Below the pieces are notes generated by a model. The model saw nothing but the letters and a program-made list of their open reading frames with translations, ran no database searches and had not been told where the DNA came from. Below, piece after piece: positions 34,991 to 43,505 of a stretch of DNA of 64,000 nucleotides. The DNA is taken from positions 3,658,001 to 3,722,000 of the forward strand of contig NZ_JAGINT010000001.1 in the NCBI RefSeq assembly GCF_017876295.1. Reading direction: 5' to 3'. The position numbers and the translations under genes are program-made. The DNA is from Kribbella aluminosa (GTDB lineage Bacteria; Actinomycetota; Actinomycetes; Propionibacteriales; Kribbellaceae). Numbering within the stretch: position 1 is the first letter of the stretch; every line of letters starts with the position of its first letter.

Positions 34991-35052
34991 CGTCCGTCCA
35001 GGACCGGGTGCTGCGGCTCCCGGCACGGATCTCGCCGTGGTCGGGGACGCGC

Positions 35053-35862
35053 TCAGTTGCCTGGCGTAGCCAGCGCGGTGACGGAGGCTGCGGCGGCTTC
35101 GTAGGTGAGCGGCGGTTCGGGGTTCCAGGGCAGCACCTGGCCGGTGACCTCGGACCATGCCGGGATCTCGGCCAGTTTCTCGGCGCTCAACGAGTTCGGC
35201 CGCTGGTCGTACAGCAGGAAGTCGGCGGCGTGGTCGCGGGGCAAGTCGGTCCACTTCACGACTTCCCAACCGCCCGCCGTGGTGGTCGAGGTGAACGGGA
35301 CACCCGCGTCGCGGAGCAGCCGGAGCGAGGGCCAGTACGCCGGGTTCGCGACGTACGCGTCGGTCGGGGTGCCGCCGGAGAGCGCGACGACCTGCTTGTC
35401 CGTGGGCAGCTTCTCGAGTGCCGCCGCCAGCGCATCGGCGGGGTCCGCGACGTCGGCGCCCAGAGCCGTCGCGAGTTCGTGGAAGCGGTCGATGACCGAC
35501 GGGAGGGTCCGGTCGCCGGCGATGCCGATCAGTACGACCGGCGCGACGTCGGCGATCACGTCGGCCGAGACGCCGTACACCTCGCCGCCGTACGTGACGC
35601 TGACGATCAGGTCCGGGCGCAGTTCCGCGATCAGGTCTGTGTCGACGGTGTCACCCGAGCCGACGTACGGCGCGTCCACACCGGCGACCGGTGCCGATCC
35701 GGTGTCGGCGTGGTGCTGTGAACCGAAGTACCCGACGACCGGTACGCCGAGTGCCGCCAACGTCTGCGCGGCCTGCGCGTAGGCCAGGATCCGGGTCGGG
35801 CGGGCGGCTGCGGTGACGTGCTGCTGCCGGTCGTCGTCGAAGGACCAACCGTCGACTGCCAT
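35053..35862 (-). CDS. Substrate-binding protein, siderophore/B12 type (FhuD/TroA-like), no signal peptide
   Basis: 269 residues with the fold markers of class III periplasmic-type binding proteins: WSFDDDRQQHVTAAARPTRI at the start, TDLIAELRPDLIVSVTYGGE, a long central helix (SVIDRFHELATALGADVADP) and LLRDAGVPFTSTTTAGGWEV. The typical signal peptide and lipobox are lacking, and no in-frame upstream extension provides one. No permease or ATPase gene is adjacent. Either a cytosolic binding protein or an orphan; ligand unknown, ferric siderophore being the family default. Confidence 0.75.
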   Translation of the reverse strand: MAVDGWSFDDDRQQHVTAAARPTRILAYAQAAQTLAALGVPVVGYFGSQHHADTGSAPVAGVDAPYVGSGDTVDTDLIAELRPDLIVSVTYGGEVYGVSADVIADVAPVVLIGIAGDRTLPSVIDRFHELATALGADVADPADALAAALEKLPTDKQVVALSGGTPTDAYVANPAYWPSLRLLRDAGVPFTSTTTAGGWEVVKWTDLPRDHAADFLLYDQRPNSLSAEKLAEIPAWSEVTGQVLPWNPEPPLTYEAAAASVTALATPGN

Positions 35863-36022
35863 GCGGTCTCCTACCTGCTCGTGAGCTCGAAATGTCCCGA
35901 GCCCATCATGACCGAGAGGCCGCGTCAGGAAACGTTGCGTGACCAGCCCGTGGAACACACGCCCGGCACCTCGGCGGTGAGGATGCCTTCCTTTGTCCGG
36001 GGCCGGCGCTAACGTCGGACGC

Positions 36023-36583
36023 ATGAGTTACGCGGTGCGGATGCTGACCGAGGAGACCTGGCCCGCCTTCGCCGAGCTGGTGGAGGCGAACAACGGGGTC
36101 TGGGGCGGCTGCTGGTGCATGGGGTTCCACGTCAAGCTCGGCAAGGACCGGACCGCCGAGCAGAACCGGGCCGGCAAGGAGCAGCTGGTCCGCGAACGGC
36201 GGACGCACAACGCGCTGGTGTTCGACGGGGACGGGTGCCTCGGGTGGTGTCAGTTCGGTGCGCCGGAGGAGCTGCCGGAGATCAAGAGCCGGCGGCTGTA
36301 CGAGAAGGAGCTGGTCGCGCTGCCCGACTGGCGCATCACCTGCTTTTTCACCGGTAAAGGGCTCCGCGGTCGCGGCGTCGCGGACGCCGCGCTGGGTGGG
36401 GCGCTCGCGGAGATCGCGCGCAACGGCGGTGGGGTCGTCGAGGGGTATCCCGAGGAGACCGACGACCGCAAGGTGTCCGGGTCGTTCCTGCACACCGGGC
36501 CGATGGCCGCGTTCGAGGACCACGGGTTCACCCGGACGCGGCGGATCTCGCCGCATCGCTGGGTGGTGACGCTGACCGTCTAG
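36023..36583 (+). CDS. GNAT family N-acetyltransferase
   Basis: 186 residues, MSYAVRMLTEETWPAFAELV then GGCWCMGFHVK. The acetyl-CoA loop is in the middle: CFFTGKGLRGRGVADAALGG, with Q/R-x-x-G-x-G/A replaced by KGLRGRGVA. The ending GFTRTRRISPHRWVVTLTV is usual for a family of actinobacterial acetyltransferases with a Cys-Trp-Cys motif. Substrate unknown. Its stop overlaps the convergent MFS gene by 4 bases. Confidence 0.85.
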   Translation: MSYAVRMLTEETWPAFAELVEANNGVWGGCWCMGFHVKLGKDRTAEQNRAGKEQLVRERRTHNALVFDGDGCLGWCQFGAPEELPEIKSRRLYEKELVALPDWRITCFFTGKGLRGRGVADAALGGALAEIARNGGGVVEGYPEETDDRKVSGSFLHTGPMAAFEDHGFTRTRRISPHRWVVTLTV

Positions 36584-38184
36584 TTCTGTTGTTCGACGAC
36601 TGTCTCGTCCTGGAGCGGCTTGCGTTCGCGTCTGCGGGGGAGCATCGCGGCGGGTATCAGCGTGAGCAGGACCAGCGCCCACGCCACCCAGTAGGTGTGC
36701 GCGAACGACGAGGCCGCGTCGACCAGGCCGCGGCCGACCGCGGCGGGGTCGAGGTGCAGCTGGGCGACGTTCTCCGGGCGGGTGTTGGTGAGGATCGCGG
36801 CCTGCGTCTCGCGGAGTCCGCCGTTCAGGCCGGGGATGTTCTGGGTGCCGGGGATGATCGGGGAGTTGTTCAGGTGGTTGGTGAGGATGACCGACATCGT
36901 CGCGACACCGCAGGACGACGCGATCTGCTGGGTGATGTTCAGCAGCGTCGACCCGCGGGCGACCTGCGATCCGGCCAGCGTCCGCAGCGCCGAGGTGAAC
37001 AGCGGCATCATCGTGCCGCCCATCCCGAGCCCCATCACCACCAGCATCGCGATGATCACGCCGTACGGCGTGGTGGAGGTGATCTGGGTGAGCCCGAACA
37101 TGCCGACCACGATCAGCGCGATCCCGAACGGGACGATCCGCCCGATCGGCAGCTTGTCGACCAGCCGGCCGGCGATCGGCATCGTGATCATCGCGCCGAG
37201 ACCCTGCGGTGCGACCAGCAGGCCCGCGTGCAGCGTGGACTCGCCGCGGATCTGCTGGTAGTACGTCGGGACCAGCAGCAGGCCGCCGAAGAACGCGGCG
37301 CCGAACAGGAACATCGTCGCGATCGAGACCGTGAGGTTGCGGTCCCGGAACAGCCGGAGATCGAGCAGCGGATGCTCCGGCCGGAACGAGTGGAAGACGA
37401 ACGCGACCATCAGGACGACGCCGGCCAGCATCGACACCCAGACCCGCGGTGCGCCGAAGTCGCCGTTCTTCGCCGGCAGCGAGGAGACGCCGAACAGGAA
37501 CAGCGCGAGACCGGGCGACATCAGCGCGACGCCGAGGAAGTCGAACGACTCCGACCGCTGGGCGTGGTCCCGTTCCAGCGCGCGCCACGCGTAGATGAGC
37601 GCGATCACGCCGAGGGGCAGGTTGATCAGGAAGATCCAGTGCCAGCTCGCCACCTGGATCAGCCAGCCGCCGAGGATCGGGCCCAGGATCGGGCCGAGCA
37701 GCATCGGTACGCCGAGAATCGCCATCAGCCGGCCCATCCGGTGCGGACCGGCGGCGCGGGTCATGATCGTCATCCCGAGCGGCATCAGCATGCCGCCGCC
37801 GAGGCCCTGCAGAACCCGGAACCCGATCAGCATGTCGATGCTGGACGCGGTCGCACACAGCGCAGACCCGGCGGTGAACAGGAAGATCGCGGTCATGTAG
37901 AGCCGCTTGGTGCCGAACCGGTCCGCCGCCCAGCCGGTCAGCGGGATCACGGTCGCGAGCGCGAGCGTGTACGCCGTGACGGTCCACGCGACGGTCGAGT
38001 ACGCCACCGGGCTCTGCGGCGTACCGAACTCGTCCTGGAACGTCGGCAGCGCGACGTTGACGACCGTGATGTCGAGGATCGACATGATCGCCCCCAGCAC
38101 CACGACGCCGGCGATCTTCAGCACGGCCGCGTCGATGTTGTCGGGATACTTCGGGACGTCCGGCTGGGTCGCAGACTCGCTCAC
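36580..38184 (-). CDS. MFS drug:H+ antiporter, DHA2 (EmrB/QacA) family
   Basis: 534 residues, 14 predicted membrane helices. Motif C of antiporters appears as VLQGLGGGMLMPLGMTI and the first helix has ILDITVVNVALPTFQ; WAADRFGTKRLY is motif A. These proteins export cationic or lipophilic drugs using the proton gradient. The basic C-terminal tail is RRRERKPLQDETVVEQQN. No regulator of TetR type is adjacent, so control is unknown. Located 50 bases downstream of the DNA ligase gene, same strand. Confidence 0.93.
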   Translation of the reverse strand: MSESATQPDVPKYPDNIDAAVLKIAGVVVLGAIMSILDITVVNVALPTFQDEFGTPQSPVAYSTVAWTVTAYTLALATVIPLTGWAADRFGTKRLYMTAIFLFTAGSALCATASSIDMLIGFRVLQGLGGGMLMPLGMTIMTRAAGPHRMGRLMAILGVPMLLGPILGPILGGWLIQVASWHWIFLINLPLGVIALIYAWRALERDHAQRSESFDFLGVALMSPGLALFLFGVSSLPAKNGDFGAPRVWVSMLAGVVLMVAFVFHSFRPEHPLLDLRLFRDRNLTVSIATMFLFGAAFFGGLLLVPTYYQQIRGESTLHAGLLVAPQGLGAMITMPIAGRLVDKLPIGRIVPFGIALIVVGMFGLTQITSTTPYGVIIAMLVVMGLGMGGTMMPLFTSALRTLAGSQVARGSTLLNITQQIASSCGVATMSVILTNHLNNSPIIPGTQNIPGLNGGLRETQAAILTNTRPENVAQLHLDPAAVGRGLVDAASSFAHTYWVAWALVLLTLIPAAMLPRRRERKPLQDETVVEQQN

Positions 38185-38234
38185 GATCGGTCCCCCCTCG
38201 GGCAGGCTTCTCCTCCCTGCCGAGAGTACGCGCC

Positions 38235-40232
38235 TCAGCGGGGGAGCAGATCGGCGTCCTGGAGCTGCTGCCAGATCTCGGACTGGTCGACGACGGCGAC
38301 GCCGAGCTTCTCCGCCTTGGTGAGTTTGGATGCGCCGACGTCCGCGCCGGTGATCAGCAGGTCGGTGCTCGCCGACACCGACGAAGCGATGGTGGCGCCG
38401 GCCTTCTCACACAGTCGCTGGAACGCCGGGCGGGCGACCTTCTCGCCGGACCGCGGGTCGCTGATCGCGCCGGTGACCACGACCGTCTTCCCGGCCAGCG
38501 GTGCACCGGCGGCGACCACGGGCGGCAGGTCCTCCTCGCGGACGTCGAGGGACACGCCGGCGGAACGGAGCCGTTCGAGCTCCGGGCGTAGCCGGGTCAG
38601 GTGCTCGATCAGTGAGGCGGCGACCTTCGGGCCGATGTCCTCGACCGCGACCAGCCCGTCCACACCCGCGTCCGCGACCTCCTCCAGCGAGCCGAACCCG
38701 GCGCGGCACAGGCGGGCCGCCGTACCCTCCGAGGCCATCGGGATCGCGAGGCCGATCAGCGCGCGGCGCAGGCCGACCTGGCGGCTGCCGTCGATCGACT
38801 CGATCATCCGGGCCGCCGACACCTCGCCGATCCGGTCGAACTCGAGCAGCCGCTCGGCGGTCAGCCGGTAGAAGTCCGACGGGTGCTCGAGGATGCCGGC
38901 GTCCGAGAGCCGCTCGATCCAGACCCCGCCGATCGCATCGATGTCCGCGGCCGCGCGGGACGCCCAGTGGATCAGCCGCCGCACGGTCTGGGCCGGGCAC
39001 GAGACGTTGGTGCAGAACAGCTCGCGGCTGTTGCCCTGCTCGATCAGCGGCTGCTCGCAGGACGGGCAGACGGCCGGCGGCTCGATGTCGCGCTCGGCGC
39101 CGGTGCGCTTCGAGGCGTCGAGTACGCCGGCCACGAACGGGATCACGTCACCGGCCCGGCGGACCAGGACCGTGTCGCCGATCTTGATGTCGCGGGCGCG
39201 GATGACCTCCTGGTTGGCGAGCGTCGCGCGGGTGACCGTCGTACCGCCGACGAAGACCGGCTCGAGCCAGGCGACCGGCGCGACCTTGCCGATCTTGCCG
39301 ACGTCCCAGACCACGTCCAGCAGGAGCGTGGTCTTCTCCTCGGCAGCGAACTTGTACGCCAGCGCGCCGCGGGGCGAGCTGGACCGGGTGCCGGCGGCGG
39401 CGAACGCGTCCCGGTCGGCGAGCCGTAGTACGGCGCCGTCGAGGTCGTAGTCCAGGTCGTTGCGTTGCTGCTCGATCGCGGTGATCGCCTGCTGGGCCGC
39501 GTCCGCGTCCGCGCAGTGCCGCATGCCGGCGACGGTGAAGCCCATCGTCTGCAAGGCCCGCTCGAGGTCGGCGTCGGTGTTCTCCCGCTCGGTCAGCAGG
39601 TCGAACGCGAGGAACTGCAGGCGCCGCTCGGCGACCGTGGCCGGGTCCTTCGCCCGGAGCGTGCCGGCCGCCGCGTTCCGGGGGTTGATCAGCGGCTTGT
39701 CCGGATGGGCGGCGTTGTACGCGGCGAACGTCGAGCGCAGCATGACCGCTTCGCCGCGGACCTCGATCCGGTCCGGTACGTCGAGGCGGTCCGGGACACC
39801 GTCCGCGAGCGCTCGCACCAACGGAGTGACGTCGTCACCGGTGGTCCCGTCGCCGCGGGTCACCGCGCGGGCGAGCTGACCGTGCTCGTACACGAGCGCG
39901 AGCGAGAGCCCGTCCAGCTTCGGCATCACGACCACCGACTGCCCCGGGAACCGCGCGAAGAACGCCTCCACCTGCTCCGGCCGGGTCGCCTTCTCCAACG
40001 ACAACATCGGCCGCGAATGCCGCACCGGCGCATGCAGCACCGTCGGCGCGCCGACCTGCTCCAGCGGATTCGGATCCGGCGTCAGCTCCGGGTGGCTCGC
40101 GATCAGCCCCCGCAGCTCGTCCTCCACCGCGTCGTACTCCGCGTCAGCAACCACCGGCGCACCGCGGTAGTACGCATCCCGCAACCCGGCAACCCGCGCC
40201 GCCAACTCCTGAATCCGCTCCCCAACATCCAC
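38235..40232 (-). CDS. NAD-dependent DNA ligase, divergent (probable second LigA)
   Basis: 665 residues from the GTG at 40232. Domain order is complete: adenylation domain with the lysine in VVMPKLDGLSLALVYEHGQ (the K-x-D-G motif), TRGDGTTGDDVT, OB fold with GKIGKVAPVAWLEPV, a Cys4 zinc finger (CPSCEQPL and LFCTNVSCPAQ), helix-hairpin-helix repeats and a C-terminal BRCT domain (LAGKTVVVTGAI). Primary actinobacterial LigA reads CELKIDGLA at the active site; here the residues before K are VVMP and the length is short, so this is likely the second paralogue, as known in Streptomyces. It seals nicked duplex DNA. Confidence 0.9.
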   Translation of the reverse strand: MDVGERIQELAARVAGLRDAYYRGAPVVADAEYDAVEDELRGLIASHPELTPDPNPLEQVGAPTVLHAPVRHSRPMLSLEKATRPEQVEAFFARFPGQSVVVMPKLDGLSLALVYEHGQLARAVTRGDGTTGDDVTPLVRALADGVPDRLDVPDRIEVRGEAVMLRSTFAAYNAAHPDKPLINPRNAAAGTLRAKDPATVAERRLQFLAFDLLTERENTDADLERALQTMGFTVAGMRHCADADAAQQAITAIEQQRNDLDYDLDGAVLRLADRDAFAAAGTRSSSPRGALAYKFAAEEKTTLLLDVVWDVGKIGKVAPVAWLEPVFVGGTTVTRATLANQEVIRARDIKIGDTVLVRRAGDVIPFVAGVLDASKRTGAERDIEPPAVCPSCEQPLIEQGNSRELFCTNVSCPAQTVRRLIHWASRAAADIDAIGGVWIERLSDAGILEHPSDFYRLTAERLLEFDRIGEVSAARMIESIDGSRQVGLRRALIGLAIPMASEGTAARLCRAGFGSLEEVADAGVDGLVAVEDIGPKVAASLIEHLTRLRPELERLRSAGVSLDVREEDLPPVVAAGAPLAGKTVVVTGAISDPRSGEKVARPAFQRLCEKAGATIASSVSASTDLLITGADVGASKLTKAEKLGVAVVDQSEIWQQLQDADLLPR

Positions 40233-40312
40233 GCCGAGGACCCTACCGGCCCCAGCCGACAACCCAATCCCGTCACGGCCGACCGCAGCACTTCGACCGC
40301 ATTCGTTGCAGT

Positions 40313-40325
40313 TGACACGGTGTCA
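40313..40325. promoter_or_regulatory. Palindrome TGACAC-G-GTGTCA
   Basis: Perfect 6+1+6 palindrome overlapping a -35-like TTGACA (40312-40317), 22 bases before the MerR start at 40347. The gap to the ligase start (40232) is on the other side. It may be the operator of the now broken MerR gene. Confidence 0.4.
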
Positions 40326-40346
40326 GGTGGCAGAGTCCGGGGCGTG

Positions 40347-41001
40347 ATGATGGAGATCGGAGAGTTCGCCCGCCTGGGCGGCGTGTCCGCGCGGATGCTC
40401 CGGCACTACGACCGGATCGGCCTGCTCACCCCGGCCCGCGCCGAGCCGAACGGCAGGCGCTGGTACGACGAGAAGCAGCTCGCGCGGCTGCATCGGCTGG
40501 TCGTGCTCAAGGGGCTGGGCTTCGGGCTCGACGAGGTCGGCGTACTGCTGGCCGAGGGCATCGGTGCGGAGGAGCTGCGCGGGATGTTGCGGCTCCGGGA
40601 GGCCGAGCTCGAGCGCCGGGTGCGGCACGACCGGCACGCGCTGGACCGGGTGACGGCGAGGCTCCGGCTGATCGACGAGGAGACCCGGATGAAGGTACAG
40701 CTCAAGCACCTCGACGCGGTGACCGTTGCCGCGCTGTCCACCACCGTTCCGCGTGACAGCGTGGACCTGGAATCGCTGTTCGGTGCCGGGCCTGGAGACC
40801 CGTCGGCTTCCCGCGAAGACCGTTGCCTCGACGATCCATCAGGGGCCGATGTCCGAGCTGCCGTACGCCGTCCTGCGCGACTGGGCCGGTGAGCGGGACC
40901 TGGCCTGCTGGCGGCACCAGTACCTGGAAGCCGACGGCGACGACCAGGCCCACTGGATCGTGGAGCTCCAGCTCGAGCTCGCCGACGACCACGCCGTCTG
41001 A
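40347..41001 (+). pseudogene. MerR-family regulator, frameshifted and internally deleted
   Basis: The N-terminal part is normal: MEIGEFARLGGVSARMLRHY, LLTPARAEPNGRRWYDEKQL, then the coiled coil, ending VDLESLFG near 40785. Coding then continues in another frame (+1) from about 40787: LETRRLPAKTVASTIHQGPM, SELPYAVLRDWAGERDLACW, and so on to a stop at 41001. That second part is the end of a GyrI-like effector-binding domain. About 60 residues of the domain expected between the two parts are absent, so a deletion as well as a frameshift is likely. Without the deletion it would be a multidrug-sensing MerR. Confidence 0.75.
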
Positions 41002-41067
41002 CCCGCTGCGCCGCGCGGATCTGCCGTAACGTCGTGGATGGACAATCCATCACGAGGGAAGCCGCCC

Positions 41068-42081
41068 ATGCTGAAAGTTCTTCGTGTTGTTGTGGTGACG
41101 TGTGTCCTGCTGGCCGGGGTGACCGGCCCGGCGGTCGCGTCGACGAACGCTGCGTCGGATCCGGCGCGTGCGGCGTTGCGGGGGATCGTGGAGAACGTGG
41201 CCGGGGCCACCGGCAAGCGGTACGCCGTGAAGGACGACGCCGGTCATGTGATGGACACGGTGAAGATCATCCAGGACTCCACCGGCGGGTACCTGGCGGT
41301 CTCCCACCATCTTGCCGCCGACGGGCACTTCCGGGTGAACCTGGCAACCTCCACCGACCTGCTCAACTGGCACTGGGTGCGCGAGCTCGCCGGCAGCAAC
41401 ACCGGGCCCGCCTCGCAGCCGACCATCATCCAGGCGTCGAACGGTGGATTCGTCCTCGCGTGGGAGCAGGAGCAACCCGGCGGCGGCAACAACCACCTCG
41501 CCTTCCGGTACTTCGCCAGCCGCGCGGACCTCCTCGCCGGGAACGTCGGCCGCTCGTACGACGCACCCCGCCGGCTCTCGTCCTGCGCGGAAGGTACGCC
41601 GAACATCTACAGCGTCACGCTGTCGCCGGACATCGACCACTCGACGATCGACATCGGCGGCCACTACTGGTGGAACTGCGACCGCGACCGCCAGCAGCGT
41701 GGCACGCTGACCAACTTCAGCTCCTGGTCCACCAGCGCGCAGCCGAACTTCGACAACGCGCTGCTCTACTGGGGTGTCGGCGGCAACATCGGCGACCGCG
41801 ACAACACGACGTACGGCGGGTACCGGTTCGGGCTGATCGAGGGGCAGTACACGAAGGGCGACTTCGGATCCTGGCGGACGTTCGTGTACGACTACCAGAC
41901 CGGCAACGCCGACCGGACCGCGATCACGACCGACGGCGGCAGTACGGCGTTCGCGAATCCGGCCATCACCAACCTGAAGGCACCGGACGGCCGGCCCGCG
42001 ATTGTCGTTACGCTGTTCATCCCGGGGGAGGGCGCGGCGCCGGGGGAGTCGGGCGAGCTCATTTATTACAAGACATACTGA
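41068..42081 (+). CDS. Secreted five-blade beta-propeller (GH43-like fold) protein
   Basis: 337 residues with a signal peptide (MLKVLRVVVVTCVLLAGVTG, A-V-A cleavage region). Blade motifs VNLATSTDLLNWHWVRELAG, SQPTIIQASNGGFVLAWEQ, TPNIYSVTLSPD and SGELIYYKTY are typical of secreted propellers related to GH43/GH62-type proteins. The catalytic carboxylates cannot be assigned with confidence, so enzymatic activity is unproven. Start at the ATG at 41068 with GAGGGAA upstream. Confidence 0.75.
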   Translation: MLKVLRVVVVTCVLLAGVTGPAVASTNAASDPARAALRGIVENVAGATGKRYAVKDDAGHVMDTVKIIQDSTGGYLAVSHHLAADGHFRVNLATSTDLLNWHWVRELAGSNTGPASQPTIIQASNGGFVLAWEQEQPGGGNNHLAFRYFASRADLLAGNVGRSYDAPRRLSSCAEGTPNIYSVTLSPDIDHSTIDIGGHYWWNCDRDRQQRGTLTNFSSWSTSAQPNFDNALLYWGVGGNIGDRDNTTYGGYRFGLIEGQYTKGDFGSWRTFVYDYQTGNADRTAITTDGGSTAFANPAITNLKAPDGRPAIVVTLFIPGEGAAPGESGELIYYKTY

Positions 42082-42099
42082 TTCAGGACACGCCGACGG

Positions 42100-42117
42100 T
42101 TCTCAGGGTTCTCTCAG
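42100..42117 (+). promoter_or_regulatory. Direct repeat TTCTCAG-N5-TCTCAG, second copy
   Basis: TTCTCAG (42100-42106), five bases, TCTCAG (42112-42117); identical half-sites and spacing to 4691-4708. It lies 60 bases before the GT2 start. Two copies in 64 kb, both before glycosyltransferase operons, suggest control by the same response regulator. Confidence 0.5.
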
Positions 42118-42177
42118 TGATCGCTCGCAAGGATGACACTCGTCCTGCTCAGCGCGCGCACAGGAGAGGCAGGCAGC

Positions 42178-43020
42178 ATGGGTGGGCCGAGGCCGAGGTT
42201 CAGCGTGGTGATCCCCGCGTTCAACGAGGAGCGGTTGATCGCGGAGTGCCTGCGATCACTTGCCCGGCAGGACTTCGCCGGCGGGTACGAGGTCATTGTC
42301 GTCGACAACAACTGCACCGACCGGACCGCGGAGATCGCCCGGAGCTGCGGCGCGATCGTCGTCCCTGAGGAGACGCCCGGAGTGTGCGCGGCGCGGCATC
42401 GCGGGACCCTGTCGGCGAACGGCGAGATCGTGGTGTCGACCGATGCCGACACGGTGTTCGGGACCGGTTGGCTCGCGGGGATCGACCGGACGTTCCGGCA
42501 ATGCGCTGGGCGGGTCGCCGTCGCCGGTCCCTGCCGGTACCCCGAGGGGCCGTGGTGGGGCAAGGTGTACGCGCGGATCCTGTTCGAGGCGGTGTATCTG
42601 ACGTACCGGGTCACCGGGCGGGTCGGGTACGTCACCGCGACGAACATCGCGTTCCGCAAGGACGCCTGGTCCGGGTACGACCTGACCGGCACGCAGGGCG
42701 CCGACGAGCTGGGGCTGCTCCGGCAGCTGCGTTCACGCGGCAAGGTCGCGTTCGACCGCGGCAACCCGACCCTGACGTCCGCGCGCCGGCTCGCGCAGGG
42801 CCTGACGTACAACGTGATCGTGTCGTTCCTGTACTACTACGCCCTCGCCGTCACGCTGAACCGGCTGGCGGGGCGGACCGTGATCGGCACCGCACCGTGC
42901 TTCCGGACCGACCGGCGCTGGCCGGCGTCGCGGCGGTACCGGACGCGGGTGCTCGCGATCGGCTGGCTGGTCGCGGCCGCGGCGGCGACGGTACTGACGG
43001 ACCGGTTGATGGACGGCTGA
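42178..43020 (+). CDS. Glycosyltransferase family 2
   Basis: 280 residues. GT-A fold motifs: FSVVIPAFNEERLIAECLRS at the start, VIVVDNNCTDRTAEIA, STDADTVFGTGWL (metal-binding D-x-D), and GADELGLLRQLRSRGKV. A C-terminal hydrophobic segment (TYNVIVSFLYYYALAV, and VLAIGWLVAAAAATVL) suggests membrane association. Donor and acceptor are unknown. The start ATG at 42178 has AGGAGAGGCAGGCAGC upstream. Its stop overlaps the broken polysaccharide deacetylase sequence that follows, the usual partner gene. Confidence 0.9.
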   Translation: MGGPRPRFSVVIPAFNEERLIAECLRSLARQDFAGGYEVIVVDNNCTDRTAEIARSCGAIVVPEETPGVCAARHRGTLSANGEIVVSTDADTVFGTGWLAGIDRTFRQCAGRVAVAGPCRYPEGPWWGKVYARILFEAVYLTYRVTGRVGYVTATNIAFRKDAWSGYDLTGTQGADELGLLRQLRSRGKVAFDRGNPTLTSARRLAQGLTYNVIVSFLYYYALAVTLNRLAGRTVIGTAPCFRTDRRWPASRRYRTRVLAIGWLVAAAAATVLTDRLMDG

Positions 43021-43434
43021 TCCGTCGGGCAACGAAAACCCTTGCGGGGGTGGCGGCCGGCATCGGTACGGCGTACTGGCTGACGATGTCGCCGTACTCG
43101 CAGCTGTTCGGGTCGTTCCCGTACCGCGGGCGGCGCGACGGTCGGACGGTCGCGTGACGTTCGATGACGGGCCGAACGAGCCGTACTGCGGTACGCGGAC
43201 CGCGCGGCTGGGGTCCGCGGGGCACGTGATCGGGCTGCACGGGTATACGCCCGGCTGGCCGTCCGCGTCACCCGCCCCGGCTCGATGCTGATCTTCCACG
43301 ACGGCCGCGACGGCAAGGGCGGCCCGAGAGCCGCCACCGTCGACTCGGTCAAACTCGTCGTCAACGCCCTCCGCACCAAGGGCTACACCTTCACCACGGT
43401 CGACAACCTCCTCGGCATCCCGTCGTACCACTGA
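43017..43434 (+). pseudogene. Polysaccharide deacetylase, two frameshifts and a deletion
   Basis: Three frames in order spell parts of a NodB-type deacetylase: first LIRRATKTLAGVAAGIGTAY to RTVA (stop at 43155-43157), then LTFDDGPNEPY and AGHVIGLHGYTP in the next frame, then TRPGSMLIFHDGRDGKGG through KGYTFTTVDNLLGIPSYH to a stop. TFDDGP is the metal-binding motif. Roughly 100 residues expected between the second and third parts, including the H-S/T-x-x-H-P site, are missing. The gene is therefore dead although its neighbour GT2 is intact. Confidence 0.8.
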
Positions 43435-43505
43435 ACCCCGTTGTGCATTACTGCGTGAAGCGGCAGGATTGGTGCCACAATCACGCAGGAGGAGGGTGGT
43501 CCGCA

